Shown here piece by piece: positions 53,329-62,792 of a DNA stretch of 64,000 nucleotides. The notes beneath the pieces were generated by a model, which made no database searches, was not told the origin of the DNA, and worked only from the letters and a program-made list of their open reading frames with translations. Position 1 is the first letter of the stretch, and each line of letters begins with the position of its first letter. The position numbers and the translations under genes are program-made. Source of the DNA: Pseudomonas monteilii NBRC 103158 = DSM 14164 (GTDB taxonomy: Bacteria; Pseudomonadota; Gammaproteobacteria; Pseudomonadales; Pseudomonadaceae); contig NZ_BBIS01000042.1 in assembly GCF_000730605.1 (NCBI RefSeq), forward strand, positions 33,025 to 97,024, written 5' to 3'.

Positions 53329-54351
53329 TCAGCGAGGAAGGTGCGCGGCCTCCCGTGCGTGCTTGGCCCGGGTCACGTTGACCGCGCCAGGCAGGGTGAC
53401 GTCGTTCTTCGCCGCGAGGATTTCGGCCATGACGCTGACGGCGATCTCGGCCGGTGTCTTGCTGCCGATGTAGATGCCAATCGGGCCATGCAAGCGTTGC
53501 AGCGATGCCTCGCTTTCGCCGAAGTGCTCGATCAGGCGTTCACGGCGCAGCTGGCTGTTGCGCCGCGAGCCGATGGCGCCAATGTAGAACGCCGGGCTGT
53601 GCAAGGCTTCGAGCAGGGCCAGATCATCCAGTTTGGGGTCGTGGCTGACGGCGACGATGGCGCTGCGCAGGTCCGGCGCGAAGGCGCGGACCACGTCGTC
53701 GGGCATGCCGGCCAGCAGGTTGACGCCGGGCACGCTCCAGCCCGCGGTGTACTCAGGGCGTGGGTCGCACAGCGAAACGTTGAAACCATTGAACAGGGCC
53801 ATGGTGGCCAGGTACTCGGCCAGTGCGCCACCACCTATCAGCAGTAAACGGTAGCCCGGCCCAAGGGTGCTGAGCATGTGTTGGCCATCGAAGCTGAACA
53901 GGTCAGGCGTGCTGGTGGGGGTAAGGCTGATATCACCGTTGTGCAGGTTGAGCCCGCGGCGGACCAGGCTGCCCTTATCGAGGCAGGCCAGCAGTCGTTC
54001 GAGGTGCTGCAGCGGCGGTGCGAACTCCAGCACAAGCTCCAGTGTGCCGCCACAGGGCAGGCCGAAACGGTGTGCTTCGTCGGCGCTGACGCCGTAACGC
54101 ACCACTTGAGGCAGGCCGTTGGGCATGCCGGGGCCGCCGTAGGCGGTGGTGTAACGGTGAATGAGGTCATCCTCGATACAACCACCGGAGACACTGCCGA
54201 CCACCCGGCCGTCACTGCGCAAGGCCATCATCGAGCCCACCGGGCGCGGGGAGGAGCCCCAGGTGCGGGCGACCGTGGCCAGCAGGACGCGGTGCCCGGC
54301 GGTGAGCCAGTCTCGGGTGGTGCGCAGCACCAGCAGGTCGATGCTTTCCAT
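53329..54351 (-). CDS. XdhC/CoxI-family molybdenum hydroxylase maturation protein
   Basis: A 340-residue protein with the N-terminal XdhC_CoxI domain (TVARTWGSSPRPVGSMMAL and GSVSGGCIEDDL, PCGGTLELVLEF). The C-terminal Rossmann domain XdhC_C begins RLLLIGGGALAEYLATMA. XdhC proteins bind molybdenum cofactor, help add its sulfido ligand and insert it into xanthine-oxidase-family enzymes. It is the last gene of the operon with the cytochrome and the two enzyme subunits (12-bp spacing), so it serves that enzyme. Confidence 0.92.
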   Translation of the reverse strand: MESIDLLVLRTTRDWLTAGHRVLLATVARTWGSSPRPVGSMMALRSDGRVVGSVSGGCIEDDLIHRYTTAYGGPGMPNGLPQVVRYGVSADEAHRFGLPCGGTLELVLEFAPPLQHLERLLACLDKGSLVRRGLNLHNGDISLTPTSTPDLFSFDGQHMLSTLGPGYRLLLIGGGALAEYLATMALFNGFNVSLCDPRPEYTAGWSVPGVNLLAGMPDDVVRAFAPDLRSAIVAVSHDPKLDDLALLEALHSPAFYIGAIGSRRNSQLRRERLIEHFGESEASLQRLHGPIGIYIGSKTPAEIAVSVMAEILAAKNDVTLPGAVNVTRAKHAREAAHLPR

Positions 54352-54363
54352 GGAGGCTCCCGT

Positions 54364-55707
54364 TCAGCGCATATGCAAAATGATCGGGCTACTGCTGGCC
54401 GGGTCGGTATGCCCACGCAACGTGCCCACCGCCTGTGCATTCACGACACCGCCCTGGTTTCCCCAGGCCGTGCGCACGAAGCTCAGCACATCGGCAATCT
54501 CCTGGTCATTCAGTTGCTCTCGGAACGCCGGCATGCGGTAGGCATCAGGCAACCCCGCCGTCACCACCCGCTGCGAACCGTTCAGGGTAATGTTGATCGC
54601 CGAAGCGTCTTCTTTCGCCAGCGCCGAGGTTGCCCCCGCCAAAGGCGGCATCCATTGGTCCTGGCCCTTGCCCTCCAGCCCGTGGCACGAGGCGCAGCGA
54701 GTCACGTAGGTATGTGCGCCCGGGCTGTTGAGCTGTGTTGCTGCCGACTCGGCCACGTACTGCCACGGCGCCCCATCGCGCTGCGGGTCGCCGGGAAGCG
54801 ATTTCAGGTAGTGGGCGATGGCCCTCAGGTCATCGTCGCTCATGAACTGCGTGGAGTTGTTGAACGCCTCGGTCATCGAGCCGAATACGACGGCATGGCG
54901 GTTGCGGCCGGTTTTGAGAAACTGCGCAATCTCGTCTTCGCTCCAGCGCCCCAGCCCTGTGTTGTGGTCGGCACGCAGGCTCGGTGCGTACCAGCCATCG
55001 AGCAGGGCGCCCGCCAGGAATGGTTTGCCGCTGTCATCCAGCGCCTTTTCGTTGAAGGCCAGGCCACGGGGCGTGTGGCAACTGCCACAGTGACCAGGGC
55101 CCTGAACGATATAGGCACCCCGGTTCCACAGCGCATCCTGCCCGGCCTTGTCGGCGTAAGGCGTGGTGGCGGCGAACAGGCCGTTCCACAGGGCAATGGG
55201 CCAGCGCAGGTTCAGTGGCCAGGGGATGTCGCTGGCCAGGTTGGCCTGCCGGGCCGGTTGCACGCCGTGCATGAAAAATGCGTACAGCGCCTTTACATCG
55301 TCGTCACTGAGCTTGGCGTAGGACGGGTAGGGCATGGCCGGGTACAGCCTCCGGCCGCCGGGCGCGACACCCTGGCGCACGGCGCGGTCGAAGTCGGCGA
55401 GGCTGTAGCTGCCGATACCGTTGTCGCGATCAGGGGTAATGTTGGTGGCGTGAATAGCCCCCAGCGGGGTGGCCATTTCCAGCCCGCCTGCGAACGGTTT
55501 GCCGTCCGGCAGGCTGTGGCAAGCCACGCAGTCGCTGAGCCGGGCCACGTACTCGCCACGGCTGACCAGCGCCGGGTCGGCGGCAATGGCCTGTGCATCG
55601 ACGAACGGCGAGGCAGGCTCGCGGGTGACATACCAGGCCATCAGGCCTGCCGCGACCAGGCACGGCAGTGCCAGCCAGCCAGCGGTTCTTGCGAAGCGAT
55701 GGGTCAT
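54364..55707 (-). CDS. Three-haem cytochrome c electron-transfer subunit
   Basis: A 447-residue protein with an N-terminal membrane anchor or signal (WLALPCLVAAGLMAWYV). Three c-type haem sites are present: Cys60-Cys63-His64 (CVACH), Cys207-Cys210-His211 (CGSCH) and Cys338-Cys341-His342 (CASCH). This is the AdhB-like triple-haem subunit found with membrane alcohol dehydrogenases and with periplasmic IorAB-type hydroxylases. It would pass electrons from the molybdenum enzyme to the quinone pool or terminal oxidases. Confidence 0.94.
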   Translation of the reverse strand: MTHRFARTAGWLALPCLVAAGLMAWYVTREPASPFVDAQAIAADPALVSRGEYVARLSDCVACHSLPDGKPFAGGLEMATPLGAIHATNITPDRDNGIGSYSLADFDRAVRQGVAPGGRRLYPAMPYPSYAKLSDDDVKALYAFFMHGVQPARQANLASDIPWPLNLRWPIALWNGLFAATTPYADKAGQDALWNRGAYIVQGPGHCGSCHTPRGLAFNEKALDDSGKPFLAGALLDGWYAPSLRADHNTGLGRWSEDEIAQFLKTGRNRHAVVFGSMTEAFNNSTQFMSDDDLRAIAHYLKSLPGDPQRDGAPWQYVAESAATQLNSPGAHTYVTRCASCHGLEGKGQDQWMPPLAGATSALAKEDASAINITLNGSQRVVTAGLPDAYRMPAFREQLNDQEIADVLSFVRTAWGNQGGVVNAQAVGTLRGHTDPASSSPIILHMR

Positions 55708-55725
55708 GGGGCGATCCTTGTGCGG

Positions 55726-57975
55726 TCAGCTGAAGGTATGGCGGCTCAACGGCAGGCTGCGCACGCGCTGGCCAGTCAGTTGGGCGACGGCGTTGACCAC
55801 CGCCGGGGCTACGGCCGGCAACGGAGGCTCGCCAATGCCGCCCATCTTCGCCCCGCTTTCGACAATGCGCACATGCACCCGGGCCATGCGTGAAGGCGGC
55901 AGGATCGGGTACAGGTCGTAGTTGCGCGCTCGTGGTTTGCCGTCCACGTATACCGCCTCTTCCACCAGCGTCTGCGACAGGCCCAGGGCGACGGCGCCGT
56001 TCACCTGATGCTCGATGATCGCCGGGTTGACGATGCTGCCCGGGTCGATGGCTTGCCAGATGTCGTGCACCTTCACCTGGCCGTTCTCGATCGACACCTC
56101 GGCGATGACTGCTGCCTCCGAGCCGAATGGCGAGGCCATGGCCACGCCGCGTGCCCGCTTGCTGCCATCCTCGGCGGTGAACGGGCCGCGCTTCCAGCCA
56201 CCGGACAGGTCGGCGACCGCGTTCAGCAGATTGGTCAGGCGCGGGTTGTCGCGCAGCAGGTGCAGGCGCAGTTCGAACGGGTCCTTGCCGCCTTTGTCGG
56301 CCAGTTCGTCGAGGAACGACTCGTAGAAAAAGTCGTTCAGTGAGTTGCCCACCGAGCGCCAGTAGCCGAGCATGGCCGGGCCTTTTACGTAGATCTGCGC
56401 GATGCGCTTGTTGGCGATGGCGTAGGCCTTGCCCGACAGCCCTTCAAGCGCGGTCGGGTCGATCTTTTCACCTTGCTTGCCGGCCAGGGCCTCGGTTGGG
56501 CCTTCGGTGGCGCTTACCGCTTCGAGGGCCACTGGCATGCCGTCGGCATCCAGGCCGGCGCGGAACTTCACCACGGCGACCGGGCGCAGCACATCACGCA
56601 GGAATTCCTCTTCGCGGCTCCAGATAAGCTTCACCGGCCGCTCGACCGCCTTGGCCAGGGCAATGGCCTGCGGGTAGGGGTTGGCCGAGTCGTACAGGAA
56701 GTGGCGGCCAAAGAAGCCGCCCAGCAGTGGCGAATGCAGGTTGATCTGCGCAGCCTCCAGGCCTGTACGTTTGGCAATGTCGTCGCGGAACATGTCCGGT
56801 GCCTGGTTGGGCAGCCACACGTCCAGGGTGCCGTCCGCGTTGAAGCGGGCGAGGGCAGAGGGCGGTTCCAGCTGGGCATGGTTCAGGTACTGGTTGTGGT
56901 AGCTGGCCTCTACCTTGGTCTTGGCGTTGCTCAAGGCACCCGTGATATCACCCTCGTTCTCTTCATCACGTGCCGGGCCCTCGACCGTGGCCAGGTGCTC
57001 GCGCCAGCCATCGCTGGAGAAGTCTGCAGGCATCGCCCGCACCTTGGTGTCGGCGGTCGCCTCTTGCCAGTCCACCTGGATAGCCTCCACCGCGCGTTTG
57101 GCATGCCACCAGCGTTCGGCGACCACGGCGACAGCGCCCGGTAACTGATGCACGGAATGCACGCCCTTCATGGCCTTGACCTGCTTTTCGTTGCGCAGGC
57201 TGCCCACGGTCATGCCCAAGCGTGGCGCGTGCTGCACGGCGGCGTGGAGCATGCCGTCGACCTTGATGTCGATGCAGTACTGCGCCTTGCCGGTGGACTT
57301 GTCGTAGGCATCCAGGCGACGCACTGGCTTGCCGATCCAGCGAAACTGGCTGGGGTCGCGCAATTTGACGCTGTCCGGGGCGGGTACTGGCAGGTCCATG
57401 GCGCGGCCGGCAAGTTCGCCATAAGGTACTGAGCGCCCGCTCATGGTATGTACTACGTTACCCGGTGTGGTAGAGAGCTCCTCGACCGGCACGCCGAGCT
57501 GTTCGGCGCCCGCCTGCAGCAGCATGGCCCGGGCGAGGGCACCCAGGCGGCGCATGGTCGGGTAGCTCATGCGCACCGACATGCTGCCGCCAGTGATGCG
57601 CATACCGTTTTCCATGACGACATAGGCTTCGCCCGGTGGCGCGCTGTCGACCACGAAATGGGCAGGGTCGACATCCAGCTCTTCACCTACGATCTGCGCC
57701 ATGGCGGTGAAGGGCCCTTGCCCGCCCTCCATGAAGGGGCTGAGCAGGCGCACCGTGCCATCCGGGCGAATTTCAAGAAACGCGGGCACTTGGGTGCCGC
57801 GTTGCGGGGCGGCTGCAATCGCCGCCTGCACGCGTGCTGGCCCCATTGGCAGGCCGAATCCCAGCACCAGGGCACCGACGGCCGTGCCGGCAAGAAAGCG
57901 CCGACGTGACAGGTTGACGGTTTCGCCCATTTGCAGCTTGAGCAGTTCGGCCGGTGTATCGACGGGCGTGTTCAT
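55726..57975 (-). CDS. Molybdopterin-binding subunit of an IorB-type aldehyde/heterocycle oxidoreductase
   Basis: The start at 57975 (MNTPVDTPAELL) overlaps the stop of the 2Fe-2S gene (ATGA) and gives 749 residues. A Tat signal LSRRRFLAG is at about residues 22-30. The body is of the xanthine-dehydrogenase family, IorB branch (GQGPFTAMAQIVGEELDVDP, GGSMSVRMSYPTMRRLG, GGFFGRHFLYDSANPY and GGIGEPPLPAVAPAV). Enzymes of this branch oxidise aldehydes or hydroxylate N-heteroaromatics such as isoquinoline or nicotinate. The Tat signal and cytochrome partner place it in the periplasm. The exact substrate is not determined by sequence. Confidence 0.93.
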   Translation of the reverse strand: MNTPVDTPAELLKLQMGETVNLSRRRFLAGTAVGALVLGFGLPMGPARVQAAIAAAPQRGTQVPAFLEIRPDGTVRLLSPFMEGGQGPFTAMAQIVGEELDVDPAHFVVDSAPPGEAYVVMENGMRITGGSMSVRMSYPTMRRLGALARAMLLQAGAEQLGVPVEELSTTPGNVVHTMSGRSVPYGELAGRAMDLPVPAPDSVKLRDPSQFRWIGKPVRRLDAYDKSTGKAQYCIDIKVDGMLHAAVQHAPRLGMTVGSLRNEKQVKAMKGVHSVHQLPGAVAVVAERWWHAKRAVEAIQVDWQEATADTKVRAMPADFSSDGWREHLATVEGPARDEENEGDITGALSNAKTKVEASYHNQYLNHAQLEPPSALARFNADGTLDVWLPNQAPDMFRDDIAKRTGLEAAQINLHSPLLGGFFGRHFLYDSANPYPQAIALAKAVERPVKLIWSREEEFLRDVLRPVAVVKFRAGLDADGMPVALEAVSATEGPTEALAGKQGEKIDPTALEGLSGKAYAIANKRIAQIYVKGPAMLGYWRSVGNSLNDFFYESFLDELADKGGKDPFELRLHLLRDNPRLTNLLNAVADLSGGWKRGPFTAEDGSKRARGVAMASPFGSEAAVIAEVSIENGQVKVHDIWQAIDPGSIVNPAIIEHQVNGAVALGLSQTLVEEAVYVDGKPRARNYDLYPILPPSRMARVHVRIVESGAKMGGIGEPPLPAVAPAVVNAVAQLTGQRVRSLPLSRHTFS

Positions 57976-58430
57976 CAGGCCTGCTCCCCTTGGGCCAGTG
58001 CATTCACGGCAGTATGGATGGCGTTGTAAGTGCCGCAGCGGCACAGGTTGACCATGGCCGCGTCGATCTGCGCGTCACTGGGCTTAGGGGTGTGCTTGAG
58101 CAGCGCCGTGGCCGCCATCACCTGGCCGGACTGGCAGTAGCCGCACTGGGCCACCTGGTGCTCGACCCAGGCCGCGACCACCCGTTTGCCGACGGCATCG
58201 GCTTCGATTGCCTCGATGGTGGTCACCTCGCGCCCGACCACACCGGCCACCGGGGTGACACAGGCGCGCACCACGTTGCCGTCCACCAGCACCGAACAGG
58301 CGCCGCACTGGGCCAGGCCACAGCCATACTTGGTGCCGGTCAGCCCCAGGTCGTCGCGGATCACCCACAGCAGGGGCGTGTCGGCGTCCACCTCGACCTG
58401 ATAGGTCTTCTGGTTGATGCGTAGTTCCAT
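57975..58430 (-). CDS. Two-[2Fe-2S] subunit of the molybdenum hydroxylase (IorA-type)
   Basis: A 151-residue protein with both iron-sulfur sites. The plant-ferredoxin-type cluster is held by Cys37, Cys42, Cys45 and Cys57 (GCGLAQCGACSVLVDG). The second is held by Cys96, Cys99, Cys130 and Cys132 (QCGYCQSGQV and LCRCGTYNAI). It has no signal of its own and presumably travels with the Tat-targeted large subunit. It is the first gene of the operon. The 245-bp gap upstream (58431-58675) must hold promoters for this operon and the divergent YcaO-type gene; no clear operator was seen. Confidence 0.95.
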   Translation of the reverse strand: MELRINQKTYQVEVDADTPLLWVIRDDLGLTGTKYGCGLAQCGACSVLVDGNVVRACVTPVAGVVGREVTTIEAIEADAVGKRVVAAWVEHQVAQCGYCQSGQVMAATALLKHTPKPSDAQIDAAMVNLCRCGTYNAIHTAVNALAQGEQA

Positions 58431-58675
58431 GGTTCACCTGCCAATCATCGGTTGCTATCGCTGTGTTTTTTCTGGGCGGGGAATACGTTGTTCCCCAGAG
58501 AAGAAACGCTAGCACAGGGGGATGACCGCTGGTCTGGTGGCGGGGGCAGGTTCAGAGGATCAGGCAAGCAATCCGGTGGAATGCGCAAGCGACGAGGTAA
58601 ACAGGACTTCCAGGCTGAAAACCCGGATAATGCCGGCCACTTTCGTTTTGCACGCTTAAATCACGGTAAACCCGC

Positions 58676-60862
58676 ATGGAAATCAAGGTCAATTTTCTCG
58701 ACAATCTCCGTCTCGAAGCCAAGTTCGACGACTTCACGGTGATCGCCGACCAACCGATCCGCTACAAGGGTGATGGTTCGGCCCCAGGCCCGTTCGATTA
58801 CTTCCTGGCGTCTTCGGCCTTGTGCGCGGCTTACTTCGTCAAGCTGTACTGCCAGACCCGCGACATCCCCACCGAGAACATTCGCCTGTCGCAAAACAAC
58901 ATCGTCGACCCGGAAAACCGCTACAACCAGATCTTCAAGATCCAGGTCGAGCTGCCCGAAGACATTTCCGAGAAGGACCGCCAGGGTATCCTGCGCTCGA
59001 TCGACCGCTGCACCGTCAAGAAGGTAGTACAGACCGGCCCCGAGTTCGTGATCGAAGTGGTTGACAACCTCGACGCCGATGCCCAGGGCCTGCTGATGCC
59101 GGTGTCGGATAGCACCACCTACATCCCTGGCAAGGACCTGCCGTTGGAGCAGACCATCGCCAATATGTCGGGCATCCTGGCCGGGTTGGGGATGAAGATC
59201 GAGATCGCTTCGTGGCGCAATATCGTGCCCAACGTGTGGTCGTTGCATGTGCGTGATGCGCAGTCGCCGATGTGCTTCACCAATGGCAAGGGTGCCACCA
59301 AGGAAGCCGCGCTGGCATCGGCGCTGGGTGAATTCATCGAGCGCCTGAACTGCAACTTCTTCTATAACGACCAGTTCTGGGGCGAGGACCTGGCCAACGC
59401 GCCGTTCGTGCATTACCCGAACGAGCAGTGGTTCAAGCCTGGCCCACGCGATGCGCTGCCCGCCGAGATCCTCGACGAGCACTGCCTGGCAATCTACAAC
59501 CCCGACGGTGAGCTGCGCGGTTCGCACTTGTACGACACCAACTCGGGCAACACGGCGCGCGGCATCTGCTCGCTGCCGTTCGTGCGTCAATCGGACGAGC
59601 AGGTGGTGTACTTCCCGTCCAACCTGATCGAAAACCTGTTCCTCAGCAACGGCATGAGCGCTGGCAACACCCTCGCTGAAGCGCAGGTGCAGTGCCTGTC
59701 GGAAATCTTCGAGCGCGCGGTCAAGCGCGAAATCCTCGAAGGCGAGCTGTGCCTGCCGGATGTGCCGCAGGACGTACTGGCCAAGTACCCGGCCATCGTT
59801 GCCGGCATTCAGGGCCTGGAAGAACAGGGCTTCCCGGTGCTGGTCAAGGATGCTTCGCTGGGTGGCGAATTCCCTGTCATGTGCGTCACCCTGATGAACC
59901 CGCGCACCGGCGGCGTATTCGCCTCGTTCGGCGCCCACCCAAGCCTGGAAGTGGCACTGGAGCGCAGCCTTACCGAACTGCTGCAGGGCCGCAGCTTCGA
60001 AGGGCTGAACGACCTGCCGCAGCCGACCTTCGAAAGCCATGCCCTGACCGAGCCGAACAACTTCGTCGAGCACTTCATCGACTCCAGCGGTGTGGTGTCG
60101 TGGCGCTTCTTCAGTGCCAAGGCGGACTTCGAGTTCGTCGAGTGGGACTTCTCCGGCCACGGCGAGGATTCCAATATTCAAGAGGCCGCAACCCTGTTCG
60201 GCATCCTCGAAGACTTGGGCAAGGAAGTGTACATGGCGGTGTACGACAACCTGGGCGCCACCGCCTGCCGCATCCTGGTGCCGGGCTACTCGGAAATCTA
60301 CCCCGTCGAGGACCTGATCTGGGACAACACCAACCGCGCCTTGTCGTTCCGCGCCGACATCCTCAACCTGCACAGCCTTGAAAGCCGCGCCCTGAAGCTG
60401 CTGCTCAAGCGCCTGGATAACTGCGATGTGGATGACTACACCACCATCACCACACTGATTGGCGTGGAGTTCGACGAAAACACGGTGTGGGGCCAGCTGA
60501 CCATTCTGGAACTGAAGCTGCTGATCTGCCTGGCAGTGCAGCGCTTCGAGGAGGCCAAGGAACTGGTCGAGGCGTTCCTGCAGTTCAACGACAACACTGT
60601 TGAGCGCGGGCTGTTCTACCAGGCCCTGAACGTGGTGCTGGAAGTGCAACTGGATGACGAGCTGGAGATGGACGACTACGAAGCCAACTTCCGCCGCATG
60701 TTCGGCAACGCACGCATGGATGCTGTGCTGGGCTCGTTGGATGGTAGCGTGCGCTTCCATGGCCTGACCCCGACCAGCATGAAGCTCGAAGGCCTTGATC
60801 GCCACCTGCGCTTGATCGAAAGCTACAAGAAACTGCACGCAGCCCGGGCCAAGTTCGCCTGA
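58676..60862 (+). CDS. OsmC-YcaO fusion protein
   Basis: A 728-residue two-part protein. Residues 1 to about 140 are an OsmC/Ohr-like domain (IRYKGDGSAPGPFDYFLASS, ALCAAYFVKLYCQTRDIP). From about 165 to 590 is a YcaO ATPase domain (GKGATKEAALASALGEFIER, and AEAQVQCLSEIFERAVKREI) that binds ATP through its conserved glutamates. A helical TPR-like tail fills the rest. YcaO proteins activate amide backbones to make azolines or thioamides in peptides. E. coli YcaO, which has the same C-terminal extension, is linked to ribosomal protein S12 methylthiolation. No precursor peptide or partner is adjacent, so the target is unknown. Confidence 0.92.
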   Translation: MEIKVNFLDNLRLEAKFDDFTVIADQPIRYKGDGSAPGPFDYFLASSALCAAYFVKLYCQTRDIPTENIRLSQNNIVDPENRYNQIFKIQVELPEDISEKDRQGILRSIDRCTVKKVVQTGPEFVIEVVDNLDADAQGLLMPVSDSTTYIPGKDLPLEQTIANMSGILAGLGMKIEIASWRNIVPNVWSLHVRDAQSPMCFTNGKGATKEAALASALGEFIERLNCNFFYNDQFWGEDLANAPFVHYPNEQWFKPGPRDALPAEILDEHCLAIYNPDGELRGSHLYDTNSGNTARGICSLPFVRQSDEQVVYFPSNLIENLFLSNGMSAGNTLAEAQVQCLSEIFERAVKREILEGELCLPDVPQDVLAKYPAIVAGIQGLEEQGFPVLVKDASLGGEFPVMCVTLMNPRTGGVFASFGAHPSLEVALERSLTELLQGRSFEGLNDLPQPTFESHALTEPNNFVEHFIDSSGVVSWRFFSAKADFEFVEWDFSGHGEDSNIQEAATLFGILEDLGKEVYMAVYDNLGATACRILVPGYSEIYPVEDLIWDNTNRALSFRADILNLHSLESRALKLLLKRLDNCDVDDYTTITTLIGVEFDENTVWGQLTILELKLLICLAVQRFEEAKELVEAFLQFNDNTVERGLFYQALNVVLEVQLDDELEMDDYEANFRRMFGNARMDAVLGSLDGSVRFHGLTPTSMKLEGLDRHLRLIESYKKLHAARAKFA

Positions 60863-60876
60863 GTGCACAATCGGTT

Positions 60877-60895
60877 GCAGGGCTCGCAGCCCTGC
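60877..60895 (+). terminator. Hairpin after the YcaO-type gene
   Basis: Stem GCAGGGCT / AGCCCTGC with loop CGC, 14 bases after the stop codon but without a T-run. A second small hairpin CACCGGC-GCA-GCCGGTG is at 60954-60970, next to a REP-like TGTGGGAGCGGGCTTG at 60924-60939. The gap 60863-61112 otherwise shows no recognised element. Confidence 0.5.
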
Positions 60896-61112
60896 CCGAT
60901 ATCCTGACGCCTGCGCGTTTACTGTGGGAGCGGGCTTGTCGAACCGCCGCGAACACCGGCGCAGCCGGTGCCATATATCGCTTTGATCACGGTCCTATCC
61001 CCAATTCGCCTTTCCGCTTGGCCTGAGAGGCGCGTAACATTTTGCTCCCCAAATCCATGGCGCGTTAACCGCCAGAAGGACCTCGGCCGCGCACAGCAAA
61101 AAGGCGCAGACC

Positions 61113-61928
61113 ATGACCACCCCTTTGGATACCAATGCCCTCAAAGCCCGTCAGCAAGCCGCCTGGGCCAGCGGTGACTACGCGGTAATCGGCACCACCC
61201 TGCAACTGGTTGGCGAGCGCCTGGCAGAAGCCTGTGACCTGCGCTGGGATGAGCAGGTGCTGGATGTTGCGGCCGGTAATGGCAACGCCACACTGGCGGC
61301 TGCCCGACGCGGTTGCCGCGTCACCTCCACCGACTATGTCCCCGAACTGCTAAAGCGTGGCGAAGAGCGGGCACGGGCCGAACACCTGAATGTGCTGTTT
61401 CAGGCTGCCGATGCTGAAGCGTTGCCGTTTGCCGATGGCACCTTCGATGCGGTGCTTTCCACGTTCGGTGTGATGTTTGCCCCTGATCAGGCCCAGGCCG
61501 CACGTGAGCTGGGGCGGGTATGCCGGCCCGGTGGTCGTATAGGCTTGGCCAACTGGACCCCGCAAGGTTTTGTCGGGCAGATGTTCAAGACCCTCGGGCG
61601 GCATGTGCCGCCCCCCGCCGGGGCCTTGCCGCCCTCGCGGTGGGGTGACGAGGAACAGTTGCGCGTGATGTTCGAAGGGGTGCTGGGTGAGCTGAATGTC
61701 AGTCGCCAGCACTTCAACTTCCGCTACCGCTCGGCGGCGCATTTCATCGAGGTTTTTCGTACCTGGTACGGGCCGGTGCACAAGGCGTTTGCTTCGCTGG
61801 ATGCGGAGAAGGCCAGTGCTTTGGAGCGAGACCTTGCTCAGTTGCTGGATGACTGCAATGTGGGAGGGCCTTCATCGTTGGTGGTGCCCAGCGAATACCT
61901 TGAGGTGGTGATCATTCGCGGGCGGTAG
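61113..61928 (+). CDS. Class I SAM-dependent methyltransferase
   Basis: A 271-residue protein with motif I VLDVAAGNGNATLAAARRG at about 49-67. The acidic motif II is in VTSTDYVPELL, and motif III in DAVLSTFGVMFAPDQAQAA. It resembles UbiE/Methyltransf_11-type small-molecule methyltransferases. The substrate is unknown. Its last codons overlap the convergent DUF6708 gene by 17 bp. Confidence 0.9.
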   Translation: MTTPLDTNALKARQQAAWASGDYAVIGTTLQLVGERLAEACDLRWDEQVLDVAAGNGNATLAAARRGCRVTSTDYVPELLKRGEERARAEHLNVLFQAADAEALPFADGTFDAVLSTFGVMFAPDQAQAARELGRVCRPGGRIGLANWTPQGFVGQMFKTLGRHVPPPAGALPPSRWGDEEQLRVMFEGVLGELNVSRQHFNFRYRSAAHFIEVFRTWYGPVHKAFASLDAEKASALERDLAQLLDDCNVGGPSSLVVPSEYLEVVIIRGR

Positions 61929-62790
61929 CCGGCACACCTTCAAAAGCCTCGGCGGGTGGCGGTGCCGCGCGAACATTGAAGAGCTTGCAGATGAAGTACC
62001 AACAGATGGCGACGGTGAGGTTGTAGGGGAACAGCACGGCCCAGAAGGGCAGTTGCCAGTTTTTCTTACCCTGCATTTCACCAGGTTCTCCGGTTCGCCA
62101 AGGGGCGTAGTGGCGCCAGGCTTCAGCCGGGGTCAGGCAGATGGCATGCAGTGGCTTGTGCCACCAGTTTGGTTCGCCGGGTGGGGGGAGTTTGTCGGGG
62201 CCATGGGCCATGAAGTGGCGCAGGTATTCCCAGACTTCGGCGACGTGCCTGACGTCGGACTCGGTGGGTTCGTTGCTGTCGACCCACAGGCAGTCTTTCT
62301 GGTGGAGGCTGCCGTCTGCTCGGCGGGGGGCGAAGGCGAGGGCGTAGCTGGTGCTGAAGGATGAGCCGCCGTTTTCGGTGCGTTTGAACAGGCCGCCGCC
62401 GGTATTGCTCCACTCAAAGACGAATACCTTGCTCAAGCGTTGATAGTAGATTTTTTGAGTTGAGCGGTTGAGGCAAATGGTTGATAAGCCTTTTATAAAG
62501 AAAATCCGATAAGCTAGGAAAGGAGTGAAGGCAAATGGAAAGATTAAAAATATGATCATTAATGCAATGCTCTCATTGTATAGGTCCAAGATGATTGGGA
62601 GTATTTGAGGGTAAAATCCAATGAGTGATATGACTGTTATTGCGCAGTACAGTTTTCCCATAAATACGGAGTCTGTTACCCATGGGTTTCGCAGGCATAA
62701 AGTATTCTCGGATAAGCTTGCCAGTTGCCCCCCAATTGCAGGCTTGTGCCCAGAGTCTGACGTTGAATTGAATATCCAGAGGGTTGCCAT
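61912..62790 (-). CDS. DUF6708-type membrane protein, candidate T6SS effector partner
   Basis: A 292-residue protein with two or three hydrophobic helices at about residues 45-115 and one near 255. Between them are CLNRSTQKIYYQRLSKVFVF and a tryptophan-rich region (LWVDSNEP, VWEYLRHFMAHGPDKLPPPG). This matches the general pattern of DUF6708 proteins that follow VasX/BTH_I2691-type effector genes and may act as immunity or accessory proteins. It starts 2 bp after the effector gene stop. Base composition falls visibly around 62420-62640, suggesting transfer. Confidence 0.65.
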   Translation of the reverse strand: MATLWIFNSTSDSGHKPAIGGQLASLSENTLCLRNPWVTDSVFMGKLYCAITVISLIGFYPQILPIILDLYNESIALMIIFLIFPFAFTPFLAYRIFFIKGLSTICLNRSTQKIYYQRLSKVFVFEWSNTGGGLFKRTENGGSSFSTSYALAFAPRRADGSLHQKDCLWVDSNEPTESDVRHVAEVWEYLRHFMAHGPDKLPPPGEPNWWHKPLHAICLTPAEAWRHYAPWRTGEPGEMQGKKNWQLPFWAVLFPYNLTVAICWYFICKLFNVRAAPPPAEAFEGVPATARE

Positions 62791-62792
62791 AA

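Noticed and set aside
53878..55893. A 671-codon plus-strand open frame opposite the XdhC, cytochrome and hydroxylase genes
   Set aside because: The minus-strand genes have intact haem, molybdenum and XdhC motifs; the plus-strand frame has no recognisable domain and is a GC-bias shadow.
58661..60868. A 735-codon minus-strand frame mirroring the OsmC-YcaO gene
   Set aside because: It is coextensive with a gene of clear domain structure and has no domain of its own.
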